In this document: piece by piece, positions 22,231-33,366 of the stretch
How positions within the stretch are numbered: position 1 is the stretch's first letter
How the letters are laid out: each line of letters starts with the position of its first letter
Assembly: GCA_037576195.1 (NCBI GenBank)
Contig: CM075103.1
Coordinates: 24,180,001 to 24,244,000 of the forward strand
DNA length: 64,000 bases
Origin: Phytoseiulus persimilis
Taxonomy: Eukaryota > Arthropoda > Arachnida > Mesostigmata > Phytoseiidae
Direction of reading: 5' to 3'
Made by a program: the position numbers and the translations under genes
The notes under the pieces: generated by a model
The model's input: only the letters and a program-made list of their open reading frames with translations
Told to the model about the DNA's origin: nothing
The model's database searches: none

Positions 22231-23013
22231 TGAAAGCCGAGTGTCGATTACCTAGATTACATCCTACAAATCATGACTACCTAATATTTGTACAGTATAT
22301 TTAATTTTACCTATGACCACTCAAATTTGGCGGGCTCTGTCCAGTGGTTAGGAGGAGAGTCGCTCCTCCCCTCGTAGAGGAATGAATCGAACCCAGCATC
22401 TCTTTTGATGAGAAGCTTGAAGAAATCCAAGGCCATTGTGAAGTCTTTTATACAGGTTTCAGAGCACAAGAATCACCAGTGGAAGTCGACGTCTTACTCC
22501 CTTGAGGGTTTTCTTCAGTATGAGCTTGTCTTTGAACTTTTCTGCTTTATACGAAGTGCCCTCTATGGGTCAAAGGCCGGGCTGTGGTGTGCCCCTCGGA
22601 CGTGTTGTTCGGCTCTTCAAAGCATTCTTTATGTTCTCACGAGTGTTCAATACCGCCGAATGGGTATCAACACAAAGACGCTGTTTTCCATCTCTTTGAA
22701 AACAGCATCTTTGTTATTAGAGGCATTCGTGTATATGTTCTCTTGTTTTTCCGAGTCCGAGTCGCTCAAGTTCTAAGCAGTCAATCCTCTCATCGATATT
22801 TTCACAGTGGACTTTGTCTAAATAGTCTCGTTTATCGGAATTTCAGTCGAGGATTGCTTGTTCTGTTCCAACATTGGAATCTATTGACTACCAATCATAA
22901 CGAACGATCAGAGGGGGAAAGTCTAGACCCTTTAAAACCAGTATCTGAGGTCATGAGGCCATTACTACTCCTCACGAACTCGGGTCAGAAGCTCAGTTGA
23001 TCTCCACTGCATC

Positions 23014-23571
23014 ATGGATCCGAACCAACTGCCGTACAGTGTTGTTCCATCACCTTCACCACCGCCTCGCTTCAATCATCCTCCAGGTATTCAATCTTCC
23101 GCTCCAATGAACTACACTGGGTATCGTCCTCCGGTACCAGTTAATGTTCATGGGGTTCCAATGCCTGTTCCTGTGACATCTGGTCAAATGATTGTTCACC
23201 CCAACAACGATGGGAACGTTGTGACTGTGAACGTTCAGGAATCAGGGCTGGTATCTGAGTATGGGAAGCTACTCATGGATCGACTTGTTCAAATGGAGAA
23301 TGCAGTTTCCATTTATCGAAGTGAAGCCCTTGCCATCCCCAATTCAAACATTGATTCTGGAGTGCTTCATGAGGAAGTCAAAATTCTCCGCTCCAATCTC
23401 GACACCTACGCCGAGAATTTCCCCAGTCTTCTTACTCAGCTCAATGCGTTTGCCAAGTGTGTTCCCAAAACTGCCGCTCTTGATGATGTCATCAAGTCCA
23501 TGGGTCAAATTCATGATCGGGTACAGGACCAAGGATTGGCCATCAAAATGACTCGTACAAGTTACAGTTGA
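23014..23571 (+). CDS. Antisense ORF 1 inside the Copia element, 185 aa, unknown
   Basis: An uninterrupted 185-codon ORF from the ATG at 23014, opposite in strand to gag-pol. The first 60 residues are rich in Pro (PSPSPPPRFNHPPG) and Val, followed by charged, Leu-containing helical sequence (residues 75-180) that could form coiled coil. There is no signal peptide, membrane segment or known motif. It stops 33 bases before the ATG of the larger antisense gene, so both may come from one transcript starting in 22.3-23.0 kb. Being free of stops in an otherwise damaged element supports real coding. It could be a structural or adaptor protein; that is a guess. Confidence 0.5.
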   Translation: MDPNQLPYSVVPSPSPPPRFNHPPGIQSSAPMNYTGYRPPVPVNVHGVPMPVPVTSGQMIVHPNNDGNVVTVNVQESGLVSEYGKLLMDRLVQMENAVSIYRSEALAIPNSNIDSGVLHEEVKILRSNLDTYAENFPSLLTQLNAFAKCVPKTAALDDVIKSMGQIHDRVQDQGLAIKMTRTSYS

Positions 23572-23604
23572 CTCTCTGATCGTCGGACTAAATTTGCGTA
23601 AAAA

Positions 23605-26187
23605 ATGGCCACAATCGAACAGATTCAACTTGTTCATGAAATGATTGCCAGTGTCCGTACTGACGTTGCCTAGGTTGTAAGTCAAGTTGGAGTTATGTCT
23701 TCCAAAAATCGTTCTCCCGACTCATCCACTACGGGGAATGTTGATTCTCTGACGCGAAGAATTGCTGAACTGAAGGATAACATTCATCGTCTTGAGAACA
23801 AAATCATCACGGTTGACAAGTCAGCCAAGAAGCAATCCGAGACGAACTCAAGAAACATCAATGAGGCGCTTACCCAGATTACACTCACCGAATGCTCACT
23901 CAAGTCTCATGATGACGCCAGCAATATGAACTGGGCAGCGAACTCGGGAAATCTCCAAGAAGTTCGCGATCAACTCGCACGAAATACTGCCGTCGTTGCC
24001 AACATCCTGGTGTCGCTGAACGAGATCTCAGCACATGTGGACCGAGTTTACACGATGTGTAATAGCTTACAAACGAACCGGTCATCGCTCGAAGAAGAGC
24101 ACGAAGATATACCACCACCGTTGCCTGCTCGAAGGAGATTCTTGATTCGTGTATTCCAAGAACTTCTGAATTATGTTCTCACATGCAGAGAGTGCTGCAT
24201 TTTTCTCATTCTTCTACTGATTATGGGTATGTATTCCACCATTCTAGAACTATCAGTCATGAATTTCTGATGGGGTATTATAAATTAAATCCCCTTTCTT
24301 CTAGTTGGAAGTATTTCCTTCGGCATCTACCGCATTCATCACGCCGGTGGTGTTGTAGTGACTTCTTCAGTAACACCTGATTTCTCCGATGATGACTCAA
24401 TCGTTCCCGCGAGTGATCCACCCCCAGTAATTCAGCAGCCCCCTGTTAACCGCACAGGACTCATCAAGAAGTCAGATTCGGAAAATGTTGTGCTTCGCGA
24501 CTATGGATGCAAACGTAACCCTCAGGTCTCTGGATGGATATGTATTCATGAGACCTCCAAGGCATGCTTGGGTGTTCCCGGCAATAAGCCAGTTACCCAA
24601 ACAGTCCTGTGTACTCACACTATTGACAATGGTGTCTGTGGTGCTGGCAAGCCCACCACCGTTTGTAGTCGTGTTTGATTTTACGCCTGTGGTTAGGCGG
24701 TTTTTAATTCGAACCCTCAATCACTTTCAGACCGTCACTTGATCTTTTGGAAGTCGACGTCTGTATCATTTGATGAGCTTGATTGTATTGGCAAAGGAAT
24801 AAATCAAAACATTGTCCTGGAGATATGGAATCTTGCATTTCAGTGTTTTCGTAACACACGATGACTCCTCCCCCTTTTCTCTGTAATCGGTAATACTCTG
24901 TTTCGTTTTGGCAGTTGCTGCCATTCATCGGCCTGCCAATCCGTCGTTGAGATGCAGGTCCGCGTATCAATCATTCTGCATATTGGGAAACCTGACTCAG
25001 TGTCCAAATCGGGAACGAGCTTAGTAACCTCTTTACTCCCTTCGAATGAGTCTTCTGAACCTGAGCGTGACTTCGTGAGGGTGACCATCGATTCATCCTC
25101 CCGTTTTTCTTCTCCCAGTTCCAGTGCATCATTCACGGAACTCAGCGCTGATGCTCAGGTCAGTGTGGGCACGACCAATGCTCCACCACACTCTGAACAT
25201 CATGTATCTTCTCCTCCTCTTGCTCCATCTTAAATGGAGCCGTTCCGCACTGCCTCGACTCCGCATCGTACATTCAGAACTGAACTTTCAACGAGTGCAC
25301 CTGTATCTACGACAAAGACCTCCGTCTTTCGTCCCTCCACTGCTCAACTTTTGATGGAGCTGAGGGAGCGCTTGTTCACCGAGTCGGGTCAACAACCCGA
25401 TCGCATTCCTGATCGGTACCACCGATCTCCAGTTCGGTCACAACGACCAATAATTCACAGTACTCCCTTTTCTAAGCCCATGAGTGTGAGTGTCACAACT
25501 CCACCACCCAGGTCTTTTGAGAATGCTGTATCTTCAAATCAACATTTGCCTCAGCGTGGCCTAAAAGGACAATCCAGAGTTTCCTCTAATTTTGACCTCC
25601 AAGGAAGTGATTCTAACTTATCAGCAGTCAGAATGAACCCGCAGAAGGTTTCTAATCCTTCAACACCGTCATCGCATCTGTTCACAACGACCACCTCCTC
25701 AACCACTCGGAAACCAATGATCAAAGTCATGACCTCGACAACAACAACTTCAAAACCAGCCAGCAAGCCCTCAACATCCACCATGATTCAAGAGTCTTCA
25801 TCCGAGAGTTCTTCCCTCAGCACCACGGTCTCACCAATTGCTGATAAGAGCCCTGTACAGAACGTGGTAGCCTCTTCTACTGAGACATCATCAGCAGTGG
25901 TCTCTTCTGAGTACTCAACGCCTCAACTGACCACTACCGGTGCTCTGCCACCTGAAGTTCTCCCCATGATCTTCCACATACCTTCCAATAGGTATCAATG
26001 TGAAATCATTTCATACAATCGATTATGCAGATCCATTGTAGATCGGACCTGTGTTCTTGTAAAACGAATGACCAGACTCAATCATCATCTATCTGTTCTC
26101 CCATGCAAGAAAGATGACCATGTTTTGGATGAGGAGCATTCAAAGATTCTACAGGTTTGTGATGGTCATCGTAACTTCATTGCGTGA
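23605..26187 (+). pseudogene. Antisense ORF 2: spliced type II membrane glycoprotein-like gene
   Basis: Exon 1 starts at ATG 23605. A predicted 78-base GT-AG intron lies at 24227-24304, and exon 2 runs to the stop at 26187. Joined, the frame is 835 codons, and only five stops interrupt it (23671, 24676, 24694, 24862 and 25231), all in one phase, the pattern of a once-coding gene that decayed. Layout: coiled-coil-rich cytoplasmic part, PPPLPARRR just before one hydrophobic segment (IFLILLLIM, where the intron falls), a Cys-containing outer part (24490-24950), a long Ser/Thr/Pro-rich mucin-like stalk (25000-25930), and a C-terminal Cys-containing domain (25960-26187). This is the order of a type II envelope-like protein. 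The family is not recognised. It ends 38 bases from the end of the minus-strand pol gene, so the two genes converge. Confidence 0.55.
24227..24304 (+). other. Predicted intron in antisense ORF 2
   Basis: Donor G|GTATGT at 24227 and acceptor TTCTAG|TT at 24304, with a T-rich tract before the acceptor. Removing it keeps the frame (total joined length divisible by 3) and restores continuity of the hydrophobic segment. Without splicing, the ORF ends at 24270. Confidence 0.6.
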
Positions 26188-26224
26188 GGAGTAGATTTTT
26201 CAATTTGAACAATGAGAGAATCAT

Positions 26225-26743
26225 TTATTTCACCATGGGTCGAATATTCATAACAGTTGTACTGTAAGGGGATTCAGGGCTTGGTTCTTCTCCCGAATCT
26301 GGCGGCTGTTCTGTTTCAAGCTGCTGATACGCACGTCGGCGTAAAGCCTGAGTTGTGCAGGCGAACAAGCTGTACATCACATAGAATAGTACAAGTACAG
26401 TCAACATGCCTGCATATAGATGAATGAAATCCAGTCCATTCGCTGGAGTCGGGACTGGTTGCGGCGGTTTGTTGTGGGTGAAGTTGTAATAGTCTATCCA
26501 GATGTCTGATCCACCCTGAACATTTCCGTCCGGATGCATACACACAACCTCAGGTGATGCCAGTTCTTTACATGCATCGTTCGAGTCAATGCAATCTACC
26601 GGGAAAATTTCTGGATTGCGCTCGTATAGTGTGCATGGTTGTTTCAGTCGGATGCAGATGGGCGTGCAATCTTTAGCGTATTCGGAGTACGCGGCGACCT
26701 TGGTCGCCATCATGATTGTGATCATGAACATCCTCTGTTGCAT
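26225..26743 (-). pseudogene. Membrane-anchored extension fused to Copia RNase H
   Basis: After the RNase H domain the same ORF continues for about 170 residues that standard Copia elements lack. It begins with a short hydrophobic stretch (MFMITIMMATKVAAY) that could be a signal sequence, then six Cys residues within 45 residues, an N-glycosylation site (NFT), a Pro-rich linker, a clear membrane segment (YAGMLTVLVLFYVMYSLFA) followed by Arg residues, and an acidic tail. That is a small type I envelope-like layout. No stop separates it from pol, so separate production would need splicing or cleavage. The upstream stops in pol probably silence it. Confidence 0.6.
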
Positions 26744-29700
26744 CTTTTCTGTAACCGGCAAGATTTCGGAAGCGGCGAATTGAGTTTCTGGTAAGGCTTT
26801 CGTTCCCAAATCAGAGATATTCAACTCTGAAGGGCAATGGATTATCTTGAAATCTCCATTTTCAATCTTTTCTTTCAGCCAGAACTCACGAGTCTCAATG
26901 TGCTTGGAACGCCGTGTTACCTGGTTCTCGGTGAGAAGCTGGATACAGGCGGTGTTGTCTACTCGTAGTATCGGTGTGATTGGATACCCAATCTCTCGGA
27001 GCAGCCTAGCTAGCCATAAGCATGACTTTCCCATTTCGCTACAGGCCAAGATTTCACTCTCCGTTGAAGAGAGGGAAACACAGCTCTGGCGTCTGGATGA
27101 CCAGATCACGCCTGCTCCACCAACCATAATGAATGATCCGCTAGTGCTTCTTCTCGTTGATCGACATCCACTCCAGTCAGCATCGCAATATGCATTGATA
27201 CCGTCTGAGGTGTCCCCGGTATACGTGGGTCCTAATGTTTTGGTGCCTGAGAGATATCTCAATACTCGAAGGCCGATTTCCCAAAGATGCTTGGTCGGCG
27301 CTGCTAAATAGCGCGATCGGAACCCAACCGAATAACTGATGTCTCCACGGCATGCCACCTAGGCGAACATCAATCCCCCTACTAATTCTCTGTACTTCAA
27401 GTTCAGATCAATCTTTCCTTCAAATGCAGTTTTTGATGTTGCATCAATGGGGGTGGCAATAGCCTTACAGTTCTGCATTTGGAACCTTTCCAGTAGCTCA
27501 TTTATATACCGACCTTGATTGATCCTGATTGTCCCTCTGTCTGGGGAAACAATGATTCTCAATCCCAAAAGAAACTCCAACTACTTGGATGTCATTTCAA
27601 AGGTTTTCTCAAGTTCTTTTATGATCTCTTTGTTCAATTGCTCGCTCTTTGAGGCTATAGGGCAATCGTCTACATAGACGAGAACAAAGGCTCTTTTAGG
27701 GGGGTTTGAGAAGTACAGGCATGGATCTTGTGAACTTTGAGTGAGTTTGACTGCTGTCATTTCAAGCAAGGTGTCACTCAACTTTTTGTTAAAACATCTT
27801 GAGGCCTGTGCAGTTCCATAGCATGCCTTCTTCAGTTCACAAATTCTCTTGGTTGCATCTCCGAACCCATCCGGTTGTCGCATATAGAGTTTGCGATCTA
27901 ACGGAGCTGTCGGGAAAGCTGTACAGACATCAGCCTGAACCAAGAAAAGCCTCTCACTTGCCGAGATAGATAATATAGTTCTAATTGTCTCAAAACTCGC
28001 TCTGGGGCTGAATAGACTTCCATATTCAATTCCAGGGCGCTGTTGACACCCTCGGACAACAAGACGAGCTTTCCTTTCGATGAGTTTCCCATCTTTATCT
28101 TTCTTTAGGGAAAATACCCATCTGTTTGACAGAACATGCTGTCTCGGAGCAGGGTCTACTGATCTATAGACCTCATTCGTTCTGAATGATTCAAGCTCTA
28201 ATGCCATTGCAGCATACCATTCGTTTTTGAATCTGGAGCGATTCACATCATTCAGCTTCAATGGCACGCTGGCCTCTCGCTCCATAGAACTATTCATTGT
28301 GGATGGAGAACCACAGGAAGCAGTATTGGCTTCACCTGCTTGATATCTATCTGGTTTTCTCCTTATTCTCTTACTAGTTCTACTTCCCTCGGTTTGTCCT
28401 TCCGTCGCTGCCGGTACTCTATATGTTGAACTGCGCAGTCCGTATTCTCGGGCAGGCGGGCTCGTGATGACCGATTCTTGTTCGGGAGCTACATATACCA
28501 AGCTCTTTGTCCACGAGGCGTTCGCTATACGTTGTGACTCCAACACCTTCTTCATCATCGGTGGGGTCAGTTGGTTATTGCTCCTCTTCATCTTCTGGTG
28601 GTTCTTCTGTGGTTGCTGGTTTGTCTTCTTTCGATGGTATCGGAGGAAATTTGTTCTCATCATCTTGTAGTGGTGCTGGTTCCTTCACTACGATGTCAGG
28701 GATACGATGCACTTTGGTGGTTCCTTTTTCTAAGACGCGATAGCTGAGTCCGTCATCATCTATCCCTACGATTATACCAGGGATAGCTCTCTTATCCAGT
28801 TTGCCCTTTGTTGGATTGATGTTGTAGAACCAACAACGAGTGCCGAAACGACGTACTCTCCCTCGGTATGGTTTATGACCAGTGATGATTTCAAAGGGTG
28901 TCTTCTCCTCGGGTGATATGATTTTGGTGGTGTTGAGACAAAACGTGCCGAATGAAACGGCCTCAGCCCAAGCTGCCTTGCTTAGGTCACTATCGATGAT
29001 CATAGTTCTTGCAAGATCGAGAAGAGATCGATTGAGTCTCTCAGAAACTGCGTTAAGCATCGGAGTCCGTGGGGCCGAATAAGAGTAATCACAACCTGTT
29101 GAACGAAGGTAGGTTTGCAGCCTCTTATTCTGGAATTCGGATCCTCCATCTGAATGCAGGTGGTATACTGCTGTCCGGTTCTTAATTTAAAACACTCTGT
29201 GAAATCCACGATTCGATCATAGACCTCTGTTTTATCACGGATGAAGTACGTTTTTCTGAAACGACTCTTGTCTTGCATCTTTCCTTTGATGCAACTGTCA
29301 CAACTGTTATTACTGTTAACAAACTGTTATTCGAAAAAAAAAAAAAAAACTATCACAACTGACAAAATCGGGGATAACTTCATAGCCTTCTCTTTGTAGC
29401 AATGCTTTGAGCAAACCAACGTTGATATGAGCGAAACTTCAGTGCATTTCAATAAGGCTGACCTTCTTCGGGCTCTCGACCTGATGTCCTTCAGGGATAT
29501 CTCCGGCATACAACACGTATAATCCGTTTTTACGAGTTGCGTGTACATTGACTTTCCCTTGAGTCAATATGATGGATTTGCGACAGACCTGAATCTTGAA
29601 GTTGTCGTCTGCGAGCTTGGAGACGGAGATCAGATTTCTCCTTAGCTTGGGAGCATACAAGACTTCCTTCAGTTGGATGGTGTGACGTTGGTTATTGTGC

Positions 29701-30824
29701 ACAAATGTCACACGTACTGTTCCGAACCCAGGAGCGCTCCGGGTTCGGGATCCTCCCCATCTGATTTGACGAGCTTGATGATATGGAGTGTATTCTATCA
29801 TATGATCTTTTGTGTTACTCATATGGAAGTTTGTTCCACTATCAATGATGTACTCATTTTCTGATGTCATCATGAGAGTCTCCAGGGTACCGGCTCAGCA
29901 GTTCAAGGCTTCTGTGATGTGAGCACGGCCATAGTTTTCACTGGCCTGGGTTTGCTGCCTGCGCTTTCCTGTCCTTTTTGCTGACGACGACTGATGAGAA
30001 CTACTCGAACCAGGTTGTGAGTGAGTGCTGGAGCAATATTGGTTCTTGCCTCGATGGGGTTTGTTATTGTAGTTCTTCTTGGGAGCAGTACAGTGAGATT
30101 TGATGTGTCCCTGACGACCACAGTTATAACATGTCGTTGTAGTAACTGTGCGACTGACGTTTGTCTTTCTCTGGATTGTACTCTTGCGTCTATGTCCTTT
30201 GATTGACACACGCATTCGGGAATAAAGAGCTGTTACTTCGCTGGTGTCGAACTCGCCTCTCCTGAGTGCTTCGCTTTCAATTGCCAGTTTGAGGTGGGCA
30301 AATGATCTTCCAGAGTCCTCTCTGGCCGTGAATGCCTGTTTGAATGGCTCCCAGTTTGACGGAAGTTACTCGAGGAGAATGGTGATCTTAAGGTCATCTG
30401 GGGTTTGAACACCAAGTGCTTCAATATGACTGATTATCTGATTGAAGCGGAAGAGGTTCTCTGATGCTGTTTTGTTCTGCTGGTACTTGTATCCCATGAG
30501 TTTTGCCAGAGCCAACTGTTTAAGTCCACCATTGGTTAATGAAAACTTTGCAGTAATTAGTCTCCACATTTCTGGAGCGTCAATGAGCGCCTTCCACTCC
30601 TTATAGTTACTGCCATCTAACCTGAGCACCACGCCGTTGCGATTACGATGACGTGGCCCCATGTTCAGATCATCTCCAATGCCGTCGTCGCTTTGCATGA
30701 GATTCATACCGCCTGTTTCGCCGATTCTAATAACCGATGAGCCTTGTCTTGGGTCACCTAAACCACTGTAGCCGTGGGAGCTTGCGGAATCTTGAAGTGT
30801 GGCCGGATTCTCTGCGGGATCCAT
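26744..30824 (-). pseudogene. Copia Gag-Pol polyprotein, broken
   Basis: Minus strand from ATG 30824. Gag (to about 29900) has the UBN2-like core (LRLDGSNYKEWKALIDAPEM) and one CCHC knuckle (CYNCGRQGHIKSHC, about 30130); TAA near 30363 and TGA near 29893 interrupt it. Protease: IIDSGTNFHMS (from 29850). Integrase: the zinc-binding part (CIKGK, near 29285) is followed at once by YSR-like sequence and then the SDGGSEF region, so about 60 residues with the first catalytic Asp are deleted; frames shift several times and a run of about 13 A lies near 29335. RT: 28663-27581 with VQADVCTAF and YVDD. TAG stops at 27578-27580 and 27356-27358 split RT from RNase H (YCDADWSG, STESE). Dead copy of a Ty1/Copia pol (order integrase before RT). 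Confidence 0.88.
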
Positions 30825-30999
30825 AGAACTTGTTGTGTATGCACCGGAATGTCACTTTTTGATCACTTCAATAGTCACAATCAAGTCTACACAGAGTCAC
30901 ACACTTATACACCGCACTATCTGATCAAGAATGTTCGCAGATTCAATCGTGCTTGATAACGAAAGTTGGATATTTGGGCTCACTAGCTAGTTGGCGAAC

Positions 31000-31294
31000 A
31001 GTCTCAATCTGAAAATGGGTTGAAGATCACGGCACAAAATAAACAGACAGAGTTTCGGTTAGAAACATCTAGCTCCTCAGAGCTGTGCTTTATCAGCTGT
31101 GGTATATATACCCAGGGAGAGTACTGTAACAGGTGGTAAGCAGATCCGAAGCTGGATTGCCTTCGGATCTGTGTCAAGACATGCGGATGCAATACTGCGA
31201 AGTGTCGGAGGTGAACTTCGTGTTCACCTCCACCTTTGAAAGTGATCACACTGACGGGTTTCAGATACCCGCAATATTGCTAAATAATGCATCA
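31000..31294 (-). promoter_or_regulatory. 5' LTR of the Copia element with TATA box
   Basis: On the minus strand the LTR begins TGATGC at 31294 and contains a TATA box (TATATATA, 31103-31110) in GGGTATATATACC. A GAAGTTCACCTCC / GGAGGTGAACTTC-type inverted pair sits just inside (about 31205-31232). The inner LTR edge cannot be fixed because the other LTR is truncated; about 31000 is an estimate. Gag starts at 30824. Confidence 0.6.
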
Positions 31295-31916
31295 TATCTT
31301 TCTGTCGCTGGGCAGAAATAGTTGATGGACCAATCCTCGAAAAGAGCTTTTGTCATCCAGGATTTTGGATCCGACCGCCAGAGCACAAACAGTGCTTCTT
31401 TGCGAATTTTCTTGAGAGCTCGAGGATTCTTTGCTCGGTAAACAAGCATCGGCTTCAGCTTGAAGTCATTGCCGTGTTGACGCCAAGAAGGAGTGTCAGA
31501 CGATCTTTTGCGATTTTGTGACCGTTGAAAAATTTTACGGTAAACGCTGCGAATGTTCAGGAGGGACCCTTCCCTAAGAAGAGCCCTGTTTCATCTTGAT
31601 TGAAGACCTGCTCATCCAAGTAGCCTTCTCTCTGGTTCAGTTCTCTAAGTTCCTCTGGGGATAGCGCAGCCGCTTAGTGGTCGGCGCTGGCGGACTCGCC
31701 TTGAATGCGGATGTGGCGGAAGCCTGCTCGTTGCTTGAAACGATCGAACAATCCTCGACTTCCAACAAACGGTTCGGAGCCTGTCCCGTTTTCATCTACA
31801 TTGAATGTTCCGAGATCCTCGTGCAGACTCAAGGCTTCGCATGACACACTCGCGCGAACCACAATGCCCGAATCTGATTTGCCCCGGGACTTGAGGTGTG
31901 AAACTTGACACAGCAA
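31295..31916 (-). pseudogene. Tigger/pogo transposase, copy 1 (5' half, split by Copia)
   Basis: Same sequence as 44493-45124 with point changes: CENP-B-like DNA-binding part (GLFDRFKQRAGFRHIRIQGESASA), the DETGLF catalytic motif region (near 31600) and WMTKALFEDWSINY. It stops where the Copia LTR begins. The second half of this copy is not found at the other side of Copia. Frameshifts, and a deletion at the SADHxAA site relative to copy 2, make it inactive. Confidence 0.8.
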
Positions 31917-32439
31917 GTTTCATTCCGCAATGAAGATCGGAACTATATCCGTTAACTTCGATTGTTGAAGGGATTTTTCGAGGCTTACTCCAAAAAATAA
32001 AACTGTGGAGCCGAATGGGTTCCTTTCCCCTTCGAAAAGAGGATGACTGGGGGAGGACATCAATGAAACCTACAATCGGGGGTACAGAGTGAGAGTCAGC
32101 CAAGATAGTGGAAATTATCGATTCAGAAAGCGAGTCGGAGAGGAATCGAGACGCGGTGAACGAGGAGCGGGGAAAAAGGCGCATTCGATGACGGTTACTG
32201 AACGTGAACTCCGGTTCCTGGAGAAAAACAGAGAGAAAGTTTGAGGTGAAGACGGCCCAAGGAAAATACGAGCGGAACGAGGGCCTGGGAGGAAAGCACC
32301 AGCGACGTGAACCCTCATAGACCGGTGAAACGCGGACTTCACCGATCTGTTCTATGGCAGTCTTCAGGATACTACCCTCTTCAGTTTCAGTTTCAGATCT
32401 CTTTATTCATGAATAAAGGTTTATACAAGTCTGGCTTTT
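31917..32439. other. Unit spacer with palindromic double polyA signal
   Basis: Repeated in copies 2 and 3. A perfect 16-base palindrome TTTATTCATGAATAAA (32402-32417; also about 45616 and 61526) places AATAAA on both strands. A plus frame at 32100-32290 reads charged sequence with ESDSERN and a decayed W..N/K..R pattern; it resembles unidentified arthropod proteins but is too broken to name. Confidence 0.45.
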
Positions 32440-33366
32440 TTGAATGACGTCAGGAGTAGAGGTTGTGAAGGTGGCACCTTTGACGAGATCGTATTTGAAA
32501 ACCATGAAAATCTACAACAACAGTTGGTTTACGTCGCTATGTCGAGAGTGAAAACGGTCGAAGGCTTATTCTTGACAACGCCCGATGATTGTCCCGAAAA
32601 ATTCCATCATTCGAAACAAACGACCGCTCCTCAAATGGTACAATTTCGAACGGAACTACAACGTTTGAGTAATCACCGATTCAAAACTCAAGATCATCAA
32701 CTATTAGAGCGAATGGATTCTGCGACCACGATCCTAATGTCATGCAACGTCCAAAGTTTGCCAGCACACTCATTGGATGTCACAAGCGATCCACAGTTTT
32801 CTGTCTCAATGGAGCTCGGAATGATAACTACAAAGTAATCATGCTAGATGATTTCAACCCAGAACCCTCGTGACCCAGAACAGGAGACAACACAGAACTG
32901 GTGGAGTTGCTATTTACGAACGGATAGGAGCACCCATGCAAGCAACCCCCACAATTACGCCAGATCTCATCGATGAAGATCATGGTGACATTTGTGCCTG
33001 TTTAATACTTCTACGTGACCAACTAACCGTCATTGTGACAGTATATATGAATCCGGGAACATCGTTCGAACTCATTAAAGAGTTCCTACTGAAATATGAC
33101 CATGTTCTGCCCCTTGGTGTACAAAACTCCACTAATTCTATGGGGTGATTTGAACTGGAACTTGTAAGACCCCTCAAAAAGGAAAAAATTATCGGATTCA
33201 TGGAAAATCAATTTGATCTTGAACTATTGACCGATCCTGAGATATCGACAACGCGTGGCCAAACATGCATCGATATTATATTCTCAAGAGGCAACCGAGA
33301 TTGCTCCTGTGATACACGCATAAGCTATTTCAGTCATCATAACCCGGTATTCACTTTCCTGAAATA
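32440..33366 (+). pseudogene. Helentron helicase tail fused to endonuclease, copy 1
   Basis: The frame begins in the last helicase motif (LQQQLVYVAMSRVKTVEGLF), the end of a PIF1-type helicase, then a linker, and then an endonuclease/exonuclease/phosphatase-like part: TTILMSCNVQSLPAH, TGGVAIYERIGAP, DFNWNL-like residues near 33150, and TTRGQTCIDIIFSR with YFSHHNPVF near 33240-33350 (family SDHxP). Helentrons (Helitron2) are known to carry an AP-like endonuclease derived from a retrotransposon at the helicase C-terminus. Only this tail is present. Frameshifts near 32838 and 33148 break it. The Rep part and most of the helicase are missing. Confidence 0.75.

Larger units (their letters stand above)
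22165..31294 (-). mobile_element. Ty1/Copia-type LTR retrotransposon, decayed, with antisense genes
   Basis: Both ends carry the same LTR edge: ACCCGCAATATTGCTAAATA followed by ATGCATCA, ending at 22218 and 31294 in the same orientation. On the element strand this reads TGATGCATTATT, with a purine tract (TCTAAAGGGGGA) directly before the left one. The right end is inserted in a Tigger transposase: Tigger sequence resumes at 31295 with TATCTTTCTG, exactly as in the uninterrupted copies near 44495 and 60420. Order on the minus strand: 5' LTR, gag, zinc knuckle, protease, integrase, RT, RNase H, membrane extension, then about 4 kb with plus-strand genes, purine tract, 3' LTR remnant. Stops, frameshifts and a deletion in integrase make it non-autonomous. 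Confidence 0.85.

Noticed and set aside
22405..22776. 123-aa plus ORF at the left part of the Copia block
   Set aside because: No motif, overlaps other frames, and lies in the likely leader of the antisense genes.
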